A DNA stretch of 64,000 nucleotides. It comes from an uncultured Clostridia bacterium (lineage in GTDB: Bacteria > Bacillota > Clostridia > Christensenellales > CAG-917). This document shows, piece by piece, positions 15,919 to 24,127 of the stretch. The notes beneath the pieces were generated by a model. The model saw nothing but the letters and a program-made list of their open reading frames with translations, was not told where the DNA came from and did no database searches. Positions within the stretch are counted from its first letter, which is position 1. Each line of letters begins with the position of its first letter. The stretch is from assembly GCA_944349635.1 (NCBI GenBank), contig CALVNH010000001.1, forward strand, positions 62,001 through 126,000. Reading direction: 5' to 3'. The position numbers and the translations under genes were made by a program.

Positions 15919-16011
15919 ATGAAAAACGAAAAGAACGTCCCGACCAACGTCAAAGACGGAAAAATCGCAAGCAGAATCAGCCAAGCCCTCTTCTGGGCTT
16001 CCCGCAAGTAA
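15919..16011 (+). CDS. Thirty-residue basic peptide next to the AraC gene
   Basis: A complete short frame with an excellent ribosome site (AGGAGGTG, 6 bases before ATG) and a terminator-type hairpin downstream at 16066. The peptide starts MKNEKNVPTNVKDGK and ends SRISQALFWASRK. It is basic, has no signal peptide or TM, and its second half could form an amphipathic helix. The same frame is open upstream but with no other usable start. It is divergent from the AraC regulator. No family is recognised; it may be a regulatory or signalling peptide, or the leader of something lost. Confidence 0.55.
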   Translation: MKNEKNVPTNVKDGKIASRISQALFWASRK

Positions 16012-16065
16012 AACGGAAAAGGATTTATTGCCGAAAATGCAGTTAATTGCGCTTTTTTGCGAACA

Positions 16066-16091
16066 AAAACCGCGGCTTGTGCCGCGGTTTT
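16066..16091. terminator. Bidirectional terminator
   Basis: Eleven-bp stem (AAAACCGCGGC/GCCGCGGTTTT), loop TTGT, between the small peptide gene and the convergent phosphatase gene. Confidence 0.88.
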
Positions 16092-16158
16092 AATTTACAT
16101 CTGTTTTCCGACTGCGGTTTTCGGATGGTTAAACTGCCCTTTGTCGCAGGCGCGGAAG

Positions 16159-16662
16159 TCAGTTTCGAGGGGCGTTTCCGCCGTTTGCGGACGCAAACTT
16201 TTTTTCCAGAGAATCCGCGTACTTTTGCAAATACACCTTGATTACGCTCATCACTTTGTCGTAATCTTCCTGACTCTTGTACAAAAACGGGTCGGGAATC
16301 TTCACGTATTTGCCCTCCGCAACCTCGCTCAGCGTGACGAACTTTTTGCGGTATTTCGCAGGGGTGAGCAACTTATGCAAACGCGACATACCGATGATTA
16401 TGTCGGCCTGCTCGAATCTGTCTCGGTCGCACCACTTGAACGTGGGCTTGTGAGACATAACGTAATCGCGGTCGAATCCCTCACGAATCAGACTGTCCGC
16501 CGCCTTCGGAAAAATGACCTTGCTCTTGTTGAACACCGCAGACGACGACACCGTGATTCCCGCGGCGGACAGCACGGGACTCTGCTCCACCATACGGCGA
16601 AAGACGTACTCCGCATAAGGACTGCGGCAAACATTGCTGGAACATACGAAAAGTATTTTCAT
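16159..16662 (-). CDS. Low-molecular-weight protein tyrosine phosphatase
   Basis: 167 residues. The P-loop is VCSSNVCRS (Cys7 nucleophile, Arg13 anion binding) and the general acid Asp lies in KIPDPF. Family members remove phosphate from tyrosine or arginine residues, for example in capsule or stress regulation. The start at 16662 has GGAG upstream; the frame is open further upstream into the reductase gene but that part is out-of-frame shadow. It is 41 bases downstream of the ferredoxin-reductase gene and probably in the same transcript. The loop Gly of the usual CxGNxCR motif is Ser here. Confidence 0.88.
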   Translation of the reverse strand: MKILFVCSSNVCRSPYAEYVFRRMVEQSPVLSAAGITVSSSAVFNKSKVIFPKAADSLIREGFDRDYVMSHKPTFKWCDRDRFEQADIIIGMSRLHKLLTPAKYRKKFVTLSEVAEGKYVKIPDPFLYKSQEDYDKVMSVIKVYLQKYADSLEKKFASANGGNAPRN

Positions 16663-16703
16663 AAAAACTCCGTAAGGATTCGTCCCCGCCGATTTTCCAT
16701 CGC

Positions 16704-17873
16704 TCAGCCCTGGGGAACGTCCAGACTCACGTCGCTGTCGGGATAGACGCAGCAAGGATGAATCCAGCCGAACTTGAAGTCGGCAAGACGACGCTTGTCG
16801 CGGCCGGGAGCCGCCGTATATTCGCCGGACAGCAATTTGCTGCGGCACACTCCGCAACCGCCCGCTCTGCACTTGGAAGGCGCGGTGATTCCCGCTCTCT
16901 CCATTGCAACCAGCAACGTCTCGTCGTTGCGGCAAGGAACTTCGTAGACTTTGTCTCTCATCTTGACGGTGAGTTTGAAGGTCTTTTTCTCTTCCACCTT
17001 TCTGTCGGCAATTCCGTTGGGAGAAGCGTGAACGTCCTTGATTTCGGGAGAGAAGCACTCTATTTCCTTTCTCACGAAGGCATACATTCCGTCAGGACCG
17101 CACATGAAGAGGGTGAAAGGAACTTTCGCATACTTTTTCACGAGGTCCGAGGAGAAGAGCCCTTTCTCGCATCCGGGCAAATCGCCTTTTTCCACGACGT
17201 AAACCACCTTGAATCTGTCGCCGACCATGGCGTCAAGCTCGTCTTTGAACAGAATTTCCTTCGCGGAAGGAACACAGTAGAAGAAAGTCATGTCATAGTC
17301 TTCGCTGCCCTCGTGCGCGGCTTTCGCCATGGACAGCAAAGATGTGATTCCGACGCCGCCCGCCACCGCGACAACATTCTTTTTGTCGCGCAGAGGTTCA
17401 TAGCAGAAGTCCCCCGAAGGCTCGCTGATTTCCAGCACGTCCCCGACTTTTGCCTGCGTGCACAGATAGTCTGACAAAATTCCCGCCGCCTTTACGGTCA
17501 CGGAATAGAAGTTGCGTTCCAGAGCGTCTTTGGGCGAGGAGCCGAGGGTGTACGCGCGCGTAACACGGCTTGCACCCACGTTTGCGGTGACGGTGATATA
17601 CTGTCCCGCTCTGAAAGGAGCAAGGCGCGCCGTCTTTTCGCCGTCGGGAACGAATACGAAGGTCTTGACGTCGGAGGAGTGCTCCGTGATTTTGTCTATT
17701 TTGACGAATTGCTTGCCGGGGTGCAGAAATTTTGCCGTCTCGTTCACCTTGTAAGAAGCGGGAAGAGGCGTTGCGGGAGTCTCCGCAAAAATTTCCCTGC
17801 GCTTGGGAACAAGTTTCACAAAGCGCAACATATCCATGAATCCGAAAATCTGTCTCTTGAAATTGTATGCCAT
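16704..17873 (-). CDS. FAD/NAD(P)H reductase fused to a [2Fe-2S] ferredoxin domain
   Basis: 389 residues. Domains in order: a short N-terminal region, an FNR-type FAD domain (SRVTRAYTLGSSP, RxYT motif, about residues 108-120), an NAD(P)-binding domain (VAVAGGVGITSLLSMA; MCGPDGMY) and a plant-type ferredoxin domain with CRAGGCGVC near residue 345 and a final Cys in WIHPCC. This layout matches phthalate-dioxygenase-reductase/flavodoxin-reductase electron suppliers. Its ATG lies one base after the stop of the FAD oxidoreductase gene and shares GGGAGGAC, so the two are co-translated; it probably passes electrons to or from that enzyme. Confidence 0.87.
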   Translation of the reverse strand: MAYNFKRQIFGFMDMLRFVKLVPKRREIFAETPATPLPASYKVNETAKFLHPGKQFVKIDKITEHSSDVKTFVFVPDGEKTARLAPFRAGQYITVTANVGASRVTRAYTLGSSPKDALERNFYSVTVKAAGILSDYLCTQAKVGDVLEISEPSGDFCYEPLRDKKNVVAVAGGVGITSLLSMAKAAHEGSEDYDMTFFYCVPSAKEILFKDELDAMVGDRFKVVYVVEKGDLPGCEKGLFSSDLVKKYAKVPFTLFMCGPDGMYAFVRKEIECFSPEIKDVHASPNGIADRKVEEKKTFKLTVKMRDKVYEVPCRNDETLLVAMERAGITAPSKCRAGGCGVCRSKLLSGEYTAAPGRDKRRLADFKFGWIHPCCVYPDSDVSLDVPQG

Positions 17874-17874
17874 A

Positions 17875-19407
17875 TCAATTGTCCTCCCTGACAAGTTCGC
17901 CCGCCGTCTGACGACCCACAATGTCGCCGGAATTGTAAGCGCTGGAATATCCCGAAAGGCGCATCGAGTAGCCGCCCGCAAAACGCAGTCCTTTGACGTA
18001 AACCTCTTCGTTCATCATCTGCAATCTGGGCATAAGACCGTCCCAATACTGCGATTCGTAACCGTAAATCGTTCCCTCGGGGTGACCGCAATAACGTGCG
18101 TAAGTCATGGGCGTCGCAACGGAGATTTCCTCTATGCTGTCGCGGATTTTCGCACCCGTCGCCTTTTCGAACACGTCAATCATGCGGTTTGCGACGAAAT
18201 TCTTGGTCTTGACGTAATCCTCGGGTTTGACTTTCGCCCAATCGTCGCTCATATAGAGCGTGGTGAAGTAAAGCATGGTTGTGCCTTCGGGAGAACAGTC
18301 GGGGATTACGCTGTTGAGGCAGCATGTTGCCTGGCAATCGTTGGTCTCGATTTTTTTCATCATTTCGTACTGTTTGACGGAGTCAAGCGTGTCGTAGATG
18401 AAATAGCTGTGGTTTGTAATGCCGAGTTCTTCGGGTGATTTGTTGAGTCCCAAAAACATACAGAAACCCCTTCCCGCGAACTTTCTCGCATTGGCGTTTT
18501 TGAGCGCGGCCTCCGGCACGGCATCCGGCGACATCAACTGTCCGTAAACGACGTGGGGCGAACAGTTTGCCACGATTTTACGCGTTCCGATGACGGTGCC
18601 GTCGGAAATGCGGACACCCGTAATCTCGCCTTTTTCGTCGGTGACTATACCCGTTGCGGGAGTGTTGTACCAGATTTCGCCGCCGAGTTCCCTGATTCTC
18701 TCGTCGAGCGCGCAGGAAATTTCGTGGGAGCGCATCTTGGGCATATAGGCATTCTTCGTGACGTAACGGTACACCATGGAGCAATAGTGAATAAAACTCA
18801 AATCGTCGCAATGCGCGCCGAGATAGCACCAATAGGCATTCATTATGTCGCGGAGCTTGTCGGGCATTCCCATCGAGCGGAAAACCTCGTTCACGCTGTA
18901 AGAACCGCAGCGGATAAAGTTCGGAAAATTCTTTTTCATGTACTCTTTATCCGTCTTGCCGTTGACGCTTGCGGTATACGCCTGCGCTCTCCTGATTTCT
19001 TCGGACAAGTCGAAGAAATTGTCAATGTACTTCTCACAACCGGGACAATAACGCAAGAGTGATTTCTTGTAGTTTTCCTTGCCCAACATGACCGTCGCGT
19101 CGTATTTTCCGTCCAGAGAAATGGCTCTGTAAGCTTCGGTTCCATAGGTCCAGTCGATTTTATCCTCGACTCCGAGTTCGCGGAAAAGCGTGCGGACGTC
19201 GCCGGGATTGTCTGCGGGTCCGAAATCGTTGAGTTCGTGAAGAGAGGCCTCGAATTCGAAGCGTCCGCGTTTGAAGCTGGTTGCGAATCCGCCCGGTGCA
19301 TTATGCTTTTCCAGCACCAGCACGGATTTTCCTTTTTGCAGGATGCGGATTGCGGCCACAAGACCGCCGTTGCCCGCACCTATGACGATTGCGTCGTATT
19401 TTTTCAT
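17875..19407 (-). CDS. NAD(P)/FAD-dependent oxidoreductase, phytoene-desaturase/retinol-saturase-like
   Basis: 510 residues. The N-terminal dinucleotide fold is IVIGAGNGGLVAAI followed by VLVLEKHNAPGGFATSF, the FAD pattern of the CrtI/CrtISO/retinol-saturase superfamily. The C-terminal FAD-contact block is GLRFAGGYSMRLSGYSSAY. No carotenoid genes are nearby, so a carotenoid role is not supported; reduction of an unsaturated lipid, sterol or bile-acid-like substrate would fit the family and the linked reductase. The ATG at 19407 follows AAGGAG; an earlier frame start lacks one. It has its own promoter at 19481-19509. Confidence 0.82.
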   Translation of the reverse strand: MKKYDAIVIGAGNGGLVAAIRILQKGKSVLVLEKHNAPGGFATSFKRGRFEFEASLHELNDFGPADNPGDVRTLFRELGVEDKIDWTYGTEAYRAISLDGKYDATVMLGKENYKKSLLRYCPGCEKYIDNFFDLSEEIRRAQAYTASVNGKTDKEYMKKNFPNFIRCGSYSVNEVFRSMGMPDKLRDIMNAYWCYLGAHCDDLSFIHYCSMVYRYVTKNAYMPKMRSHEISCALDERIRELGGEIWYNTPATGIVTDEKGEITGVRISDGTVIGTRKIVANCSPHVVYGQLMSPDAVPEAALKNANARKFAGRGFCMFLGLNKSPEELGITNHSYFIYDTLDSVKQYEMMKKIETNDCQATCCLNSVIPDCSPEGTTMLYFTTLYMSDDWAKVKPEDYVKTKNFVANRMIDVFEKATGAKIRDSIEEISVATPMTYARYCGHPEGTIYGYESQYWDGLMPRLQMMNEEVYVKGLRFAGGYSMRLSGYSSAYNSGDIVGRQTAGELVREDN

Positions 19408-19480
19408 TGACGTCTCCTTGACATTGCGCAAACGTAAGTCCAATGTCCGTTCGCGCGTTTTTATTTCGTTTCTTTATGGA

Positions 19481-19509
19481 AGTATATAATACAATGTGCT
19501 TTTTTTCAA
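19481..19509 (-). promoter_or_regulatory. Promoter of the oxidoreductase-reductase-phosphatase unit
   Basis: Minus-strand TTGAAA, 17 bases, TATACT, about 75 bases before the oxidoreductase ATG. Confidence 0.6.
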
Positions 19510-19576
19510 CCGAAATCGGGAAAAACGGTTTGAGTGAAACCGCTTCGGCACCGTTCCGAGCTTCCGAATGCAAATT

Positions 19577-20653
19577 TCAATCCATTGAAAAATCCGGAAT
19601 GCGGTTGTAGAACAATTCGCACACGAAGTCGGCCGGCCACAGGAAAATCCACATCGCAAGCGACGCCACCGCGCGGAAAAACGACGCTTTGGTGCGGTTT
19701 TCGAAGAATCTGACAAACCGAAGCAGCCAACTCGTCACGAATCCAAGGAAAAATATTATTGCCAGTTTTACGGGCCTTTTCAGTCTCTCGAACTGTTCCG
19801 TCGTGCGCAATTCGTGCTCGGCGTCGGGAATACAAAGTTTGAAAACACTTCCCTTTCCCTTTTTTCCGGACGCCTTTACCGTCCCGCCGTAACTTTCCGC
19901 AATCTGCATTGCCGTATAAAGCCCCATTCCGGAGCTGTCGTTGCGGGTGCGTGCGGCGTCCGCCATATAGAATTTGTCGAAAATGTGCGGCAGGTCGGCT
20001 TTGTCTATTCCTTTGCCGTTATCCCGCACGGTAAACACGACGTAACGCGAGGACCTGCGACAGGAAAACCTGATTTTGCCGCCTTCGTCGGTGTATTTCA
20101 CGGCGTTTGACAGAATGTTCTGCAAGGCGCGTTCCAGCTCTTTTTTGTCCGCGAAAACTTTTGCGTCCTCGATTTTTCGGCATTTGAAAGATATTTGTTT
20201 GCGCGACGCCAACTCGTTGCACGCCTCGGCAAGCTGTTCGGCAAGCGGTTTTACGCTCACTTTTTCTATCACCTGCTTGATTTCTCCGACTTCGCGCTTG
20301 GAATTTTCCACGAGTTTCAGCACGAGTTCGTTGAGCTTGGACGCCGTTTCGGAAATTAGTTTCGCATAATCTTTGTCGTCCATTCCGTCCTGCAAACATT
20401 CCGCATAGCCGGAAATCAACGCTATGGGTGTTTTCAGGTCGTGCACGATGCCCGCAACGGCAACCTTGTTGCGCTCCGTTTCGTTGACGCGCTCTATTTC
20501 CTTTTCCATGCAAACGCGGCGAAGGTTTTCGATACTGCTCATGATTTCCTTCTGTTCCGTTCCGCCGACGGGAATCACCGGCACGTAAACCTTGCCTTCC
20601 GCGAGATTGTCTATCGCCTTTTTGACCTCTTCCGCCTTTTTCAATCCTGCCAT
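19577..20653 (-). CDS. Sensor histidine kinase with C-terminal membrane segments
   Basis: 358 residues. There is no N-terminal sensor or TM; residues 1-65 look coiled. The H-box is IVHDLKTP (His71), the N-box LSNAVKYT, G1 DNGKGI and G2 GMGLYTA. After the ATPase domain the protein adds about 70 residues with two hydrophobic stretches (KLAIIFFLGFVTSWLLRF and FRAVASLAMWIFLWPADF) that look like a hairpin of membrane helices. This reversed layout is rare. The ATG overlaps the response-regulator gene by 13 bases, so they are a translationally coupled pair. The open frame upstream of 20653 is a shadow of the regulator gene. Confidence 0.85.
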   Translation of the reverse strand: MAGLKKAEEVKKAIDNLAEGKVYVPVIPVGGTEQKEIMSSIENLRRVCMEKEIERVNETERNKVAVAGIVHDLKTPIALISGYAECLQDGMDDKDYAKLISETASKLNELVLKLVENSKREVGEIKQVIEKVSVKPLAEQLAEACNELASRKQISFKCRKIEDAKVFADKKELERALQNILSNAVKYTDEGGKIRFSCRRSSRYVVFTVRDNGKGIDKADLPHIFDKFYMADAARTRNDSSGMGLYTAMQIAESYGGTVKASGKKGKGSVFKLCIPDAEHELRTTEQFERLKRPVKLAIIFFLGFVTSWLLRFVRFFENRTKASFFRAVASLAMWIFLWPADFVCELFYNRIPDFSMD

Positions 20654-21315
20654 TTGTACCCCAGCCCCCAGACGGTGACAATGTTTTCGATGCCGACTTT
20701 GGACAACTTGTCGCGAAGCCGAGCAACCGTCACCGCAACGGTATTTTCGTCGATATACTCGTCCTCTCCCCATACGGCGTCGATGAGCTGCTGTTTGCTG
20801 AAAATACGGTTGCGGTTTTTGGTGAGGCAATCCAGCATTCCGAACTCCTTGGGATTGAGTGCGACGGGTTTTCCCGCCACCTTTACTTCGTGTCGCAAAG
20901 AAGAAATCGTCATTTCGCCGTAGCTTCTTTCGGGCATGTCCTGATTGTTGAATTCGTAATACCTTCTCAACTGCGCGTTCACTCTGCCCACCATTTCTTT
21001 CAGGGAAAACGGTTTTGTCATATAGTCGTCGGCACCCAGTTCGAACATTCTAAGTTTTTCGTCCTCGCCCACTATCGCGGACACCACGATGACGGGAACG
21101 TTCATGTCCCTGCGAATGGTGCTGCATACTTCGTAGCCGTCCACAACGGGCATCATGATGTCAAGCAGAACAAGGTCTGGACGCATATTCCGCGCATAGT
21201 CTATGGCCTGTGCACCGTTGAACGCCTGGTACACGCTGTGCCCCGCCTTGATGAGATAATTTCTCATCATGTCGTTGAGTTCCGTGTTGTCTTCCGCAAT
21301 CAGAATTTTCCTCAT
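20641..21315 (-). CDS. OmpR/PhoB-family response regulator
   Basis: 224 residues. The receiver domain has the acidic pair Glu8-Asp9, phospho-acceptor Asp52 in LVLLDIMMP, and KPFSLKEM with the conserved Lys. The C-terminal winged helix (from about 125) contains LNPKEFGMLDCL and DENTVAVTVARLRDKL. Partner of the overlapping histidine kinase. It follows the EFR1-type gene by 18 bases. Three TTGTMAG repeats spaced 11 bp upstream of the whole operon (23837-23865) are of the type bound by this family and suggest autoregulation. Confidence 0.92.
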   Translation of the reverse strand: MRKILIAEDNTELNDMMRNYLIKAGHSVYQAFNGAQAIDYARNMRPDLVLLDIMMPVVDGYEVCSTIRRDMNVPVIVVSAIVGEDEKLRMFELGADDYMTKPFSLKEMVGRVNAQLRRYYEFNNQDMPERSYGEMTISSLRHEVKVAGKPVALNPKEFGMLDCLTKNRNRIFSKQQLIDAVWGEDEYIDENTVAVTVARLRDKLSKVGIENIVTVWGLGYKWQD

Positions 21316-21333
21316 AAATGTTTCTCCGTTACG

Positions 21334-22212
21334 TCATTCCTTTGCAGGTGCAATTTTCACACCGTGACTGGCAAAATATTCCATATACGCCTTGTGGCAA
21401 TACGCGCACACGTCGGTTTCCGTCGCGTCGTCGGGGGATTCCGCTCCGAAATCGTACGCACCGTTGACTTTCCACTTGTTGAGAATACCCGTCCGCACGG
21501 CGTCGACGGGACAGTTGAACGCACACGCGGAACACCCGACGCAATTTTTGCCGAAAGCAATCTTTCCGTCCTTCACGGAAATGTTACCCACGGGACAAAC
21601 CCTCACGCACTTTTCGCAGTGAAGACACTTCGCCTCGTCCACACGGTAAAACCTTCCCAACAACGGCATTCCGACGTGCTCCACCGCAAACACCTTGCGC
21701 GCCGCTTTCGCCGCACCGCCCACGTCCTCGAATTTGCTCTTGTCCGCACTCGCCGCTATGATTCCGGCATCGGACGGAATGACGTTGCAGGCTGCCCTCC
21801 ACATCAATGCCGCCATTTTGTCGGAGTGACGGAAAATCATGTTGTACGGCATAACGTAATGGAATTCGCCTTTGAAAATGTAGTCGTGCCGCGCCATAAT
21901 CCGACGTAGAACTCTCGAAGAATCGTCGTTCAGACTGAGCGGTTCTCCGCTGGTCTTGACAATATAATACCCTTTTCCTCTGCCGGATTGCAACGATTTT
22001 GCGAAATTCAGCACGGGAACGGGTGCATTGAACCCGTGCACGGGGTAAGCGATGCACACAGCGTCAAACTCCGCAGGCGGCTGTATTTTTGCGTTTTTTG
22101 CTATGGAAAAAACCGATACTTCGTTGCCTCTGCCAATCAATTCGTCCGCAATGCGGCCGCAGACTTTGCGCGTATTGCCGCTTGCCGAAAACACATAAAA
22201 CGCAATTTTCAT
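21334..22212 (-). CDS. EFR1-type flavodoxin-ferredoxin protein
   Basis: 292 residues. The N-terminal flavodoxin-like domain carries the phosphate loop SASGNTRK (residues 9-16). The C-terminal part has two 4Fe-4S motifs, CLHCEKCVRVCP and CVGCSACAFNCP. Such proteins serve as cytosolic low-potential electron carriers or oxidoreductases in anaerobes. Its ATG immediately follows the TGA of the SDR gene (no gap), and it is followed by the two-component genes. This indicates that one transcript links redox enzymes with the signalling pair. Confidence 0.88.
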   Translation of the reverse strand: MKIAFYVFSASGNTRKVCGRIADELIGRGNEVSVFSIAKNAKIQPPAEFDAVCIAYPVHGFNAPVPVLNFAKSLQSGRGKGYYIVKTSGEPLSLNDDSSRVLRRIMARHDYIFKGEFHYVMPYNMIFRHSDKMAALMWRAACNVIPSDAGIIAASADKSKFEDVGGAAKAARKVFAVEHVGMPLLGRFYRVDEAKCLHCEKCVRVCPVGNISVKDGKIAFGKNCVGCSACAFNCPVDAVRTGILNKWKVNGAYDFGAESPDDATETDVCAYCHKAYMEYFASHGVKIAPAKE

Positions 22213-23787
22213 TCAGTACCTCCTGTACAGCGCTTTGTCGCCGTTCTTTCCGCCGAGAAAATATTCCGTATTTTCGCCCTTTGCGTGCGTGTCGTACCAC
22301 ACTTGCGCATAGAAAGGCATAAACTTTGCAAGCCTGTCGAAATCCCAGGGCTGGGGCTGACAACAGGTGGGACACCAGTGTCCGGCTTTCAGCACGGTAT
22401 AGGGAGAGGCATAGAACACGTGTCCGTCATGACAACGCCATTCGAGTTTGGTATAGAGGTCTCCCTTTGTCATTGCGGGGCTCAGGCACTCCCCTCCGCG
22501 GAAAGCCGCCGCCGCGCGCATGTCCTCTATATCCAGCTCTTCGTCGGGCTTGCTTTCGTCGTAACCGTGGTCGAGCAGGTAACCGAATTTGCCCAGGTTT
22601 TCCGTCTTTCTTATGGCGTCGTAATCTATGTTTCCGTCGGCAATCTCGCCCTTTGCAAGCACAGGGAAACCTTCCCAGTCACGATAGGCGAATCTGATGT
22701 TGTCCTTGCTTCCGAAAAACGCTCTCGTCCTGCCCTCGTCGCCCTTCTTGACCCACTCCATGGGCGAGTTGAAATGCTTGAGCAATCGCTTAAAGCCGAT
22801 TTCAGATATCACTTTCGATGGGATTAACCCCGCGATTTTGTAAACAGGGTGTCTTTTCACTATCTCCGCACAGAAGTCGTCCATGTTGTCGCGGCAATAG
22901 CCGAACATATCGTTCATCTCGTCCCCGTCGGCAAACCACAGACCGTGGAAGTTCCTCACCGAATGCCACACGGGTCGCATGACTTTTTCCGTTTCCGTGC
23001 CTATCGTGCGGAGCAATTTGTCGTATGTGTCGTAACCCGTCACACGGTTGCTCTCTCCGCCCGCTATGTTGTGACAGCGCTTCCAGAATTTTTCCGCTCC
23101 GTCCTCGATGTCCTTCTCGACAATTCTTCTGACCAGATATCCGCTGTCGCGAGAAGTAGACCATTCCAACGGCACGTTGACGCAGGTGTGGAACATCAAT
23201 CCGTCGCTCATGTTGTCCTTCATCATGTTGTAATGAAGCATCGCCGTCTGCCTTATGACCGCCCAGCAGTTCAAAGGGCTGTCGAGAACATAGCGTTCCG
23301 CCTTTAATTTGCTTGCGGCATATACGTCGTACACACTGGGAAGCAGAGGGTCGCCCACCCGTCCCCAGGGATGCAGATAATTTCTGTGCCCGTAAAGCGC
23401 AACGGTGGAAACGTGTACGAATTTGGGTTGTTTTCCTTCCGTTTCGCAGACCGCGTCCACCATGTTTTTCGTGCCTCCGAAGTTCACGGCATAGGTCTCT
23501 GCGGCGTTCCTGTCCGAAAGAGGAGGAATGAGAGCCGCCGTGTGAAATACGTAATCGGAGCCTTCGATTAACGTCTTGCAGCTGCGTTTGTCTTTCAGGT
23601 TGCCGACCACGACAACCAGTTTTTCTCCGTAACGCTTTTTCGCGTCCGCCGCGAATTTTCTGTCCTTGGAAACGGAAGTGACCAGAATTTTCACCTTGTC
23701 CACCGCGTCGGATTTCATCAGTTCGGCAAGGCACTCACTGCCCATGTTTCCGCTTGCGCCGGTCAGCGCCACGATTGTTTTTTTCAT
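22213..23787 (-). CDS. NAD(P)-dependent epimerase/dehydratase (extended SDR) with extra C-terminal domain
   Basis: 524 residues. The N-terminal Rossmann domain has TGASGNMG (residues 9-16), HTAA, and the catalytic YAASK near residue 155, typical of extended SDRs acting on nucleotide sugars or sterol-like substrates. The C-terminal 150 or so residues are not part of a normal epimerase and include a WRCHDGHVFYASPY block and HWCPTCCQP, which look like a CxH/CxxC zinc ribbon. The start follows AGGAGG. It is first in the operon with the EFR1 protein and the two-component system. The substrate is unknown. Confidence 0.82.
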   Translation of the reverse strand: MKKTIVALTGASGNMGSECLAELMKSDAVDKVKILVTSVSKDRKFAADAKKRYGEKLVVVVGNLKDKRSCKTLIEGSDYVFHTAALIPPLSDRNAAETYAVNFGGTKNMVDAVCETEGKQPKFVHVSTVALYGHRNYLHPWGRVGDPLLPSVYDVYAASKLKAERYVLDSPLNCWAVIRQTAMLHYNMMKDNMSDGLMFHTCVNVPLEWSTSRDSGYLVRRIVEKDIEDGAEKFWKRCHNIAGGESNRVTGYDTYDKLLRTIGTETEKVMRPVWHSVRNFHGLWFADGDEMNDMFGYCRDNMDDFCAEIVKRHPVYKIAGLIPSKVISEIGFKRLLKHFNSPMEWVKKGDEGRTRAFFGSKDNIRFAYRDWEGFPVLAKGEIADGNIDYDAIRKTENLGKFGYLLDHGYDESKPDEELDIEDMRAAAAFRGGECLSPAMTKGDLYTKLEWRCHDGHVFYASPYTVLKAGHWCPTCCQPQPWDFDRLAKFMPFYAQVWYDTHAKGENTEYFLGGKNGDKALYRRY

Positions 23788-23823
23788 ATGCTCGCCTCCT
23801 TACGCTTTTAAGATAAAACACCA

Positions 23824-23865
23824 ATCTTACCGTGTACTGACAAAAGTCTTACAATTTTCTTACAA
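23824..23865 (-). promoter_or_regulatory. Response-regulator boxes and promoter of the SDR-EFR1-TCS operon
   Basis: On the minus strand TTGTAAG (23865-23859), TTGTAAG (23854-23848) and TTGTCAG (23843-23837) repeat with exact 11-bp phase. A -10 (TAAGAT, 23829-23824) follows with no proper -35. PhoB-class regulators bind such tandem boxes in place of the -35. Confidence 0.6.
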
Positions 23866-24020
23866 TCCACCCGCATGAGACATTCGATTGCCAAAACCGC
23901 CCTGCCCGTTTATTCGCGCACGCGCCCGCACTCCCGCCTGTGCGTATTCAAATGAGATAACGTCGAAAACGAAAAATTCGCCCCTCTGCTTTGCGCGTTT
24001 CGCAACGTTGTCACGAAATT

Positions 24021-24074
24021 GCCGCCGAGCGGCGTTTTTTTGCAACAAAAAACCGGCTCTATTGAGTCGGTTTT
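24021..24074. terminator. Terminator hairpins after the esterase gene
   Basis: Hairpin 24049-24074 (AAAACCGGCTC/GAGTCGGTTTT, one G-U pair), T-rich on both strands, plus a second (GCCGC-CGA-GCGGC, 24021-24033) followed by seven T on the plus strand. They lie between the esterase gene and the SDR operon promoter. No gene is seen in 23866-24120. Confidence 0.7.
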
Positions 24075-24127
24075 CCGTACTTTTTCTTTACACTCCCGTG
24101 CGGTGGAACCGCCCTAACGCGCATGGT

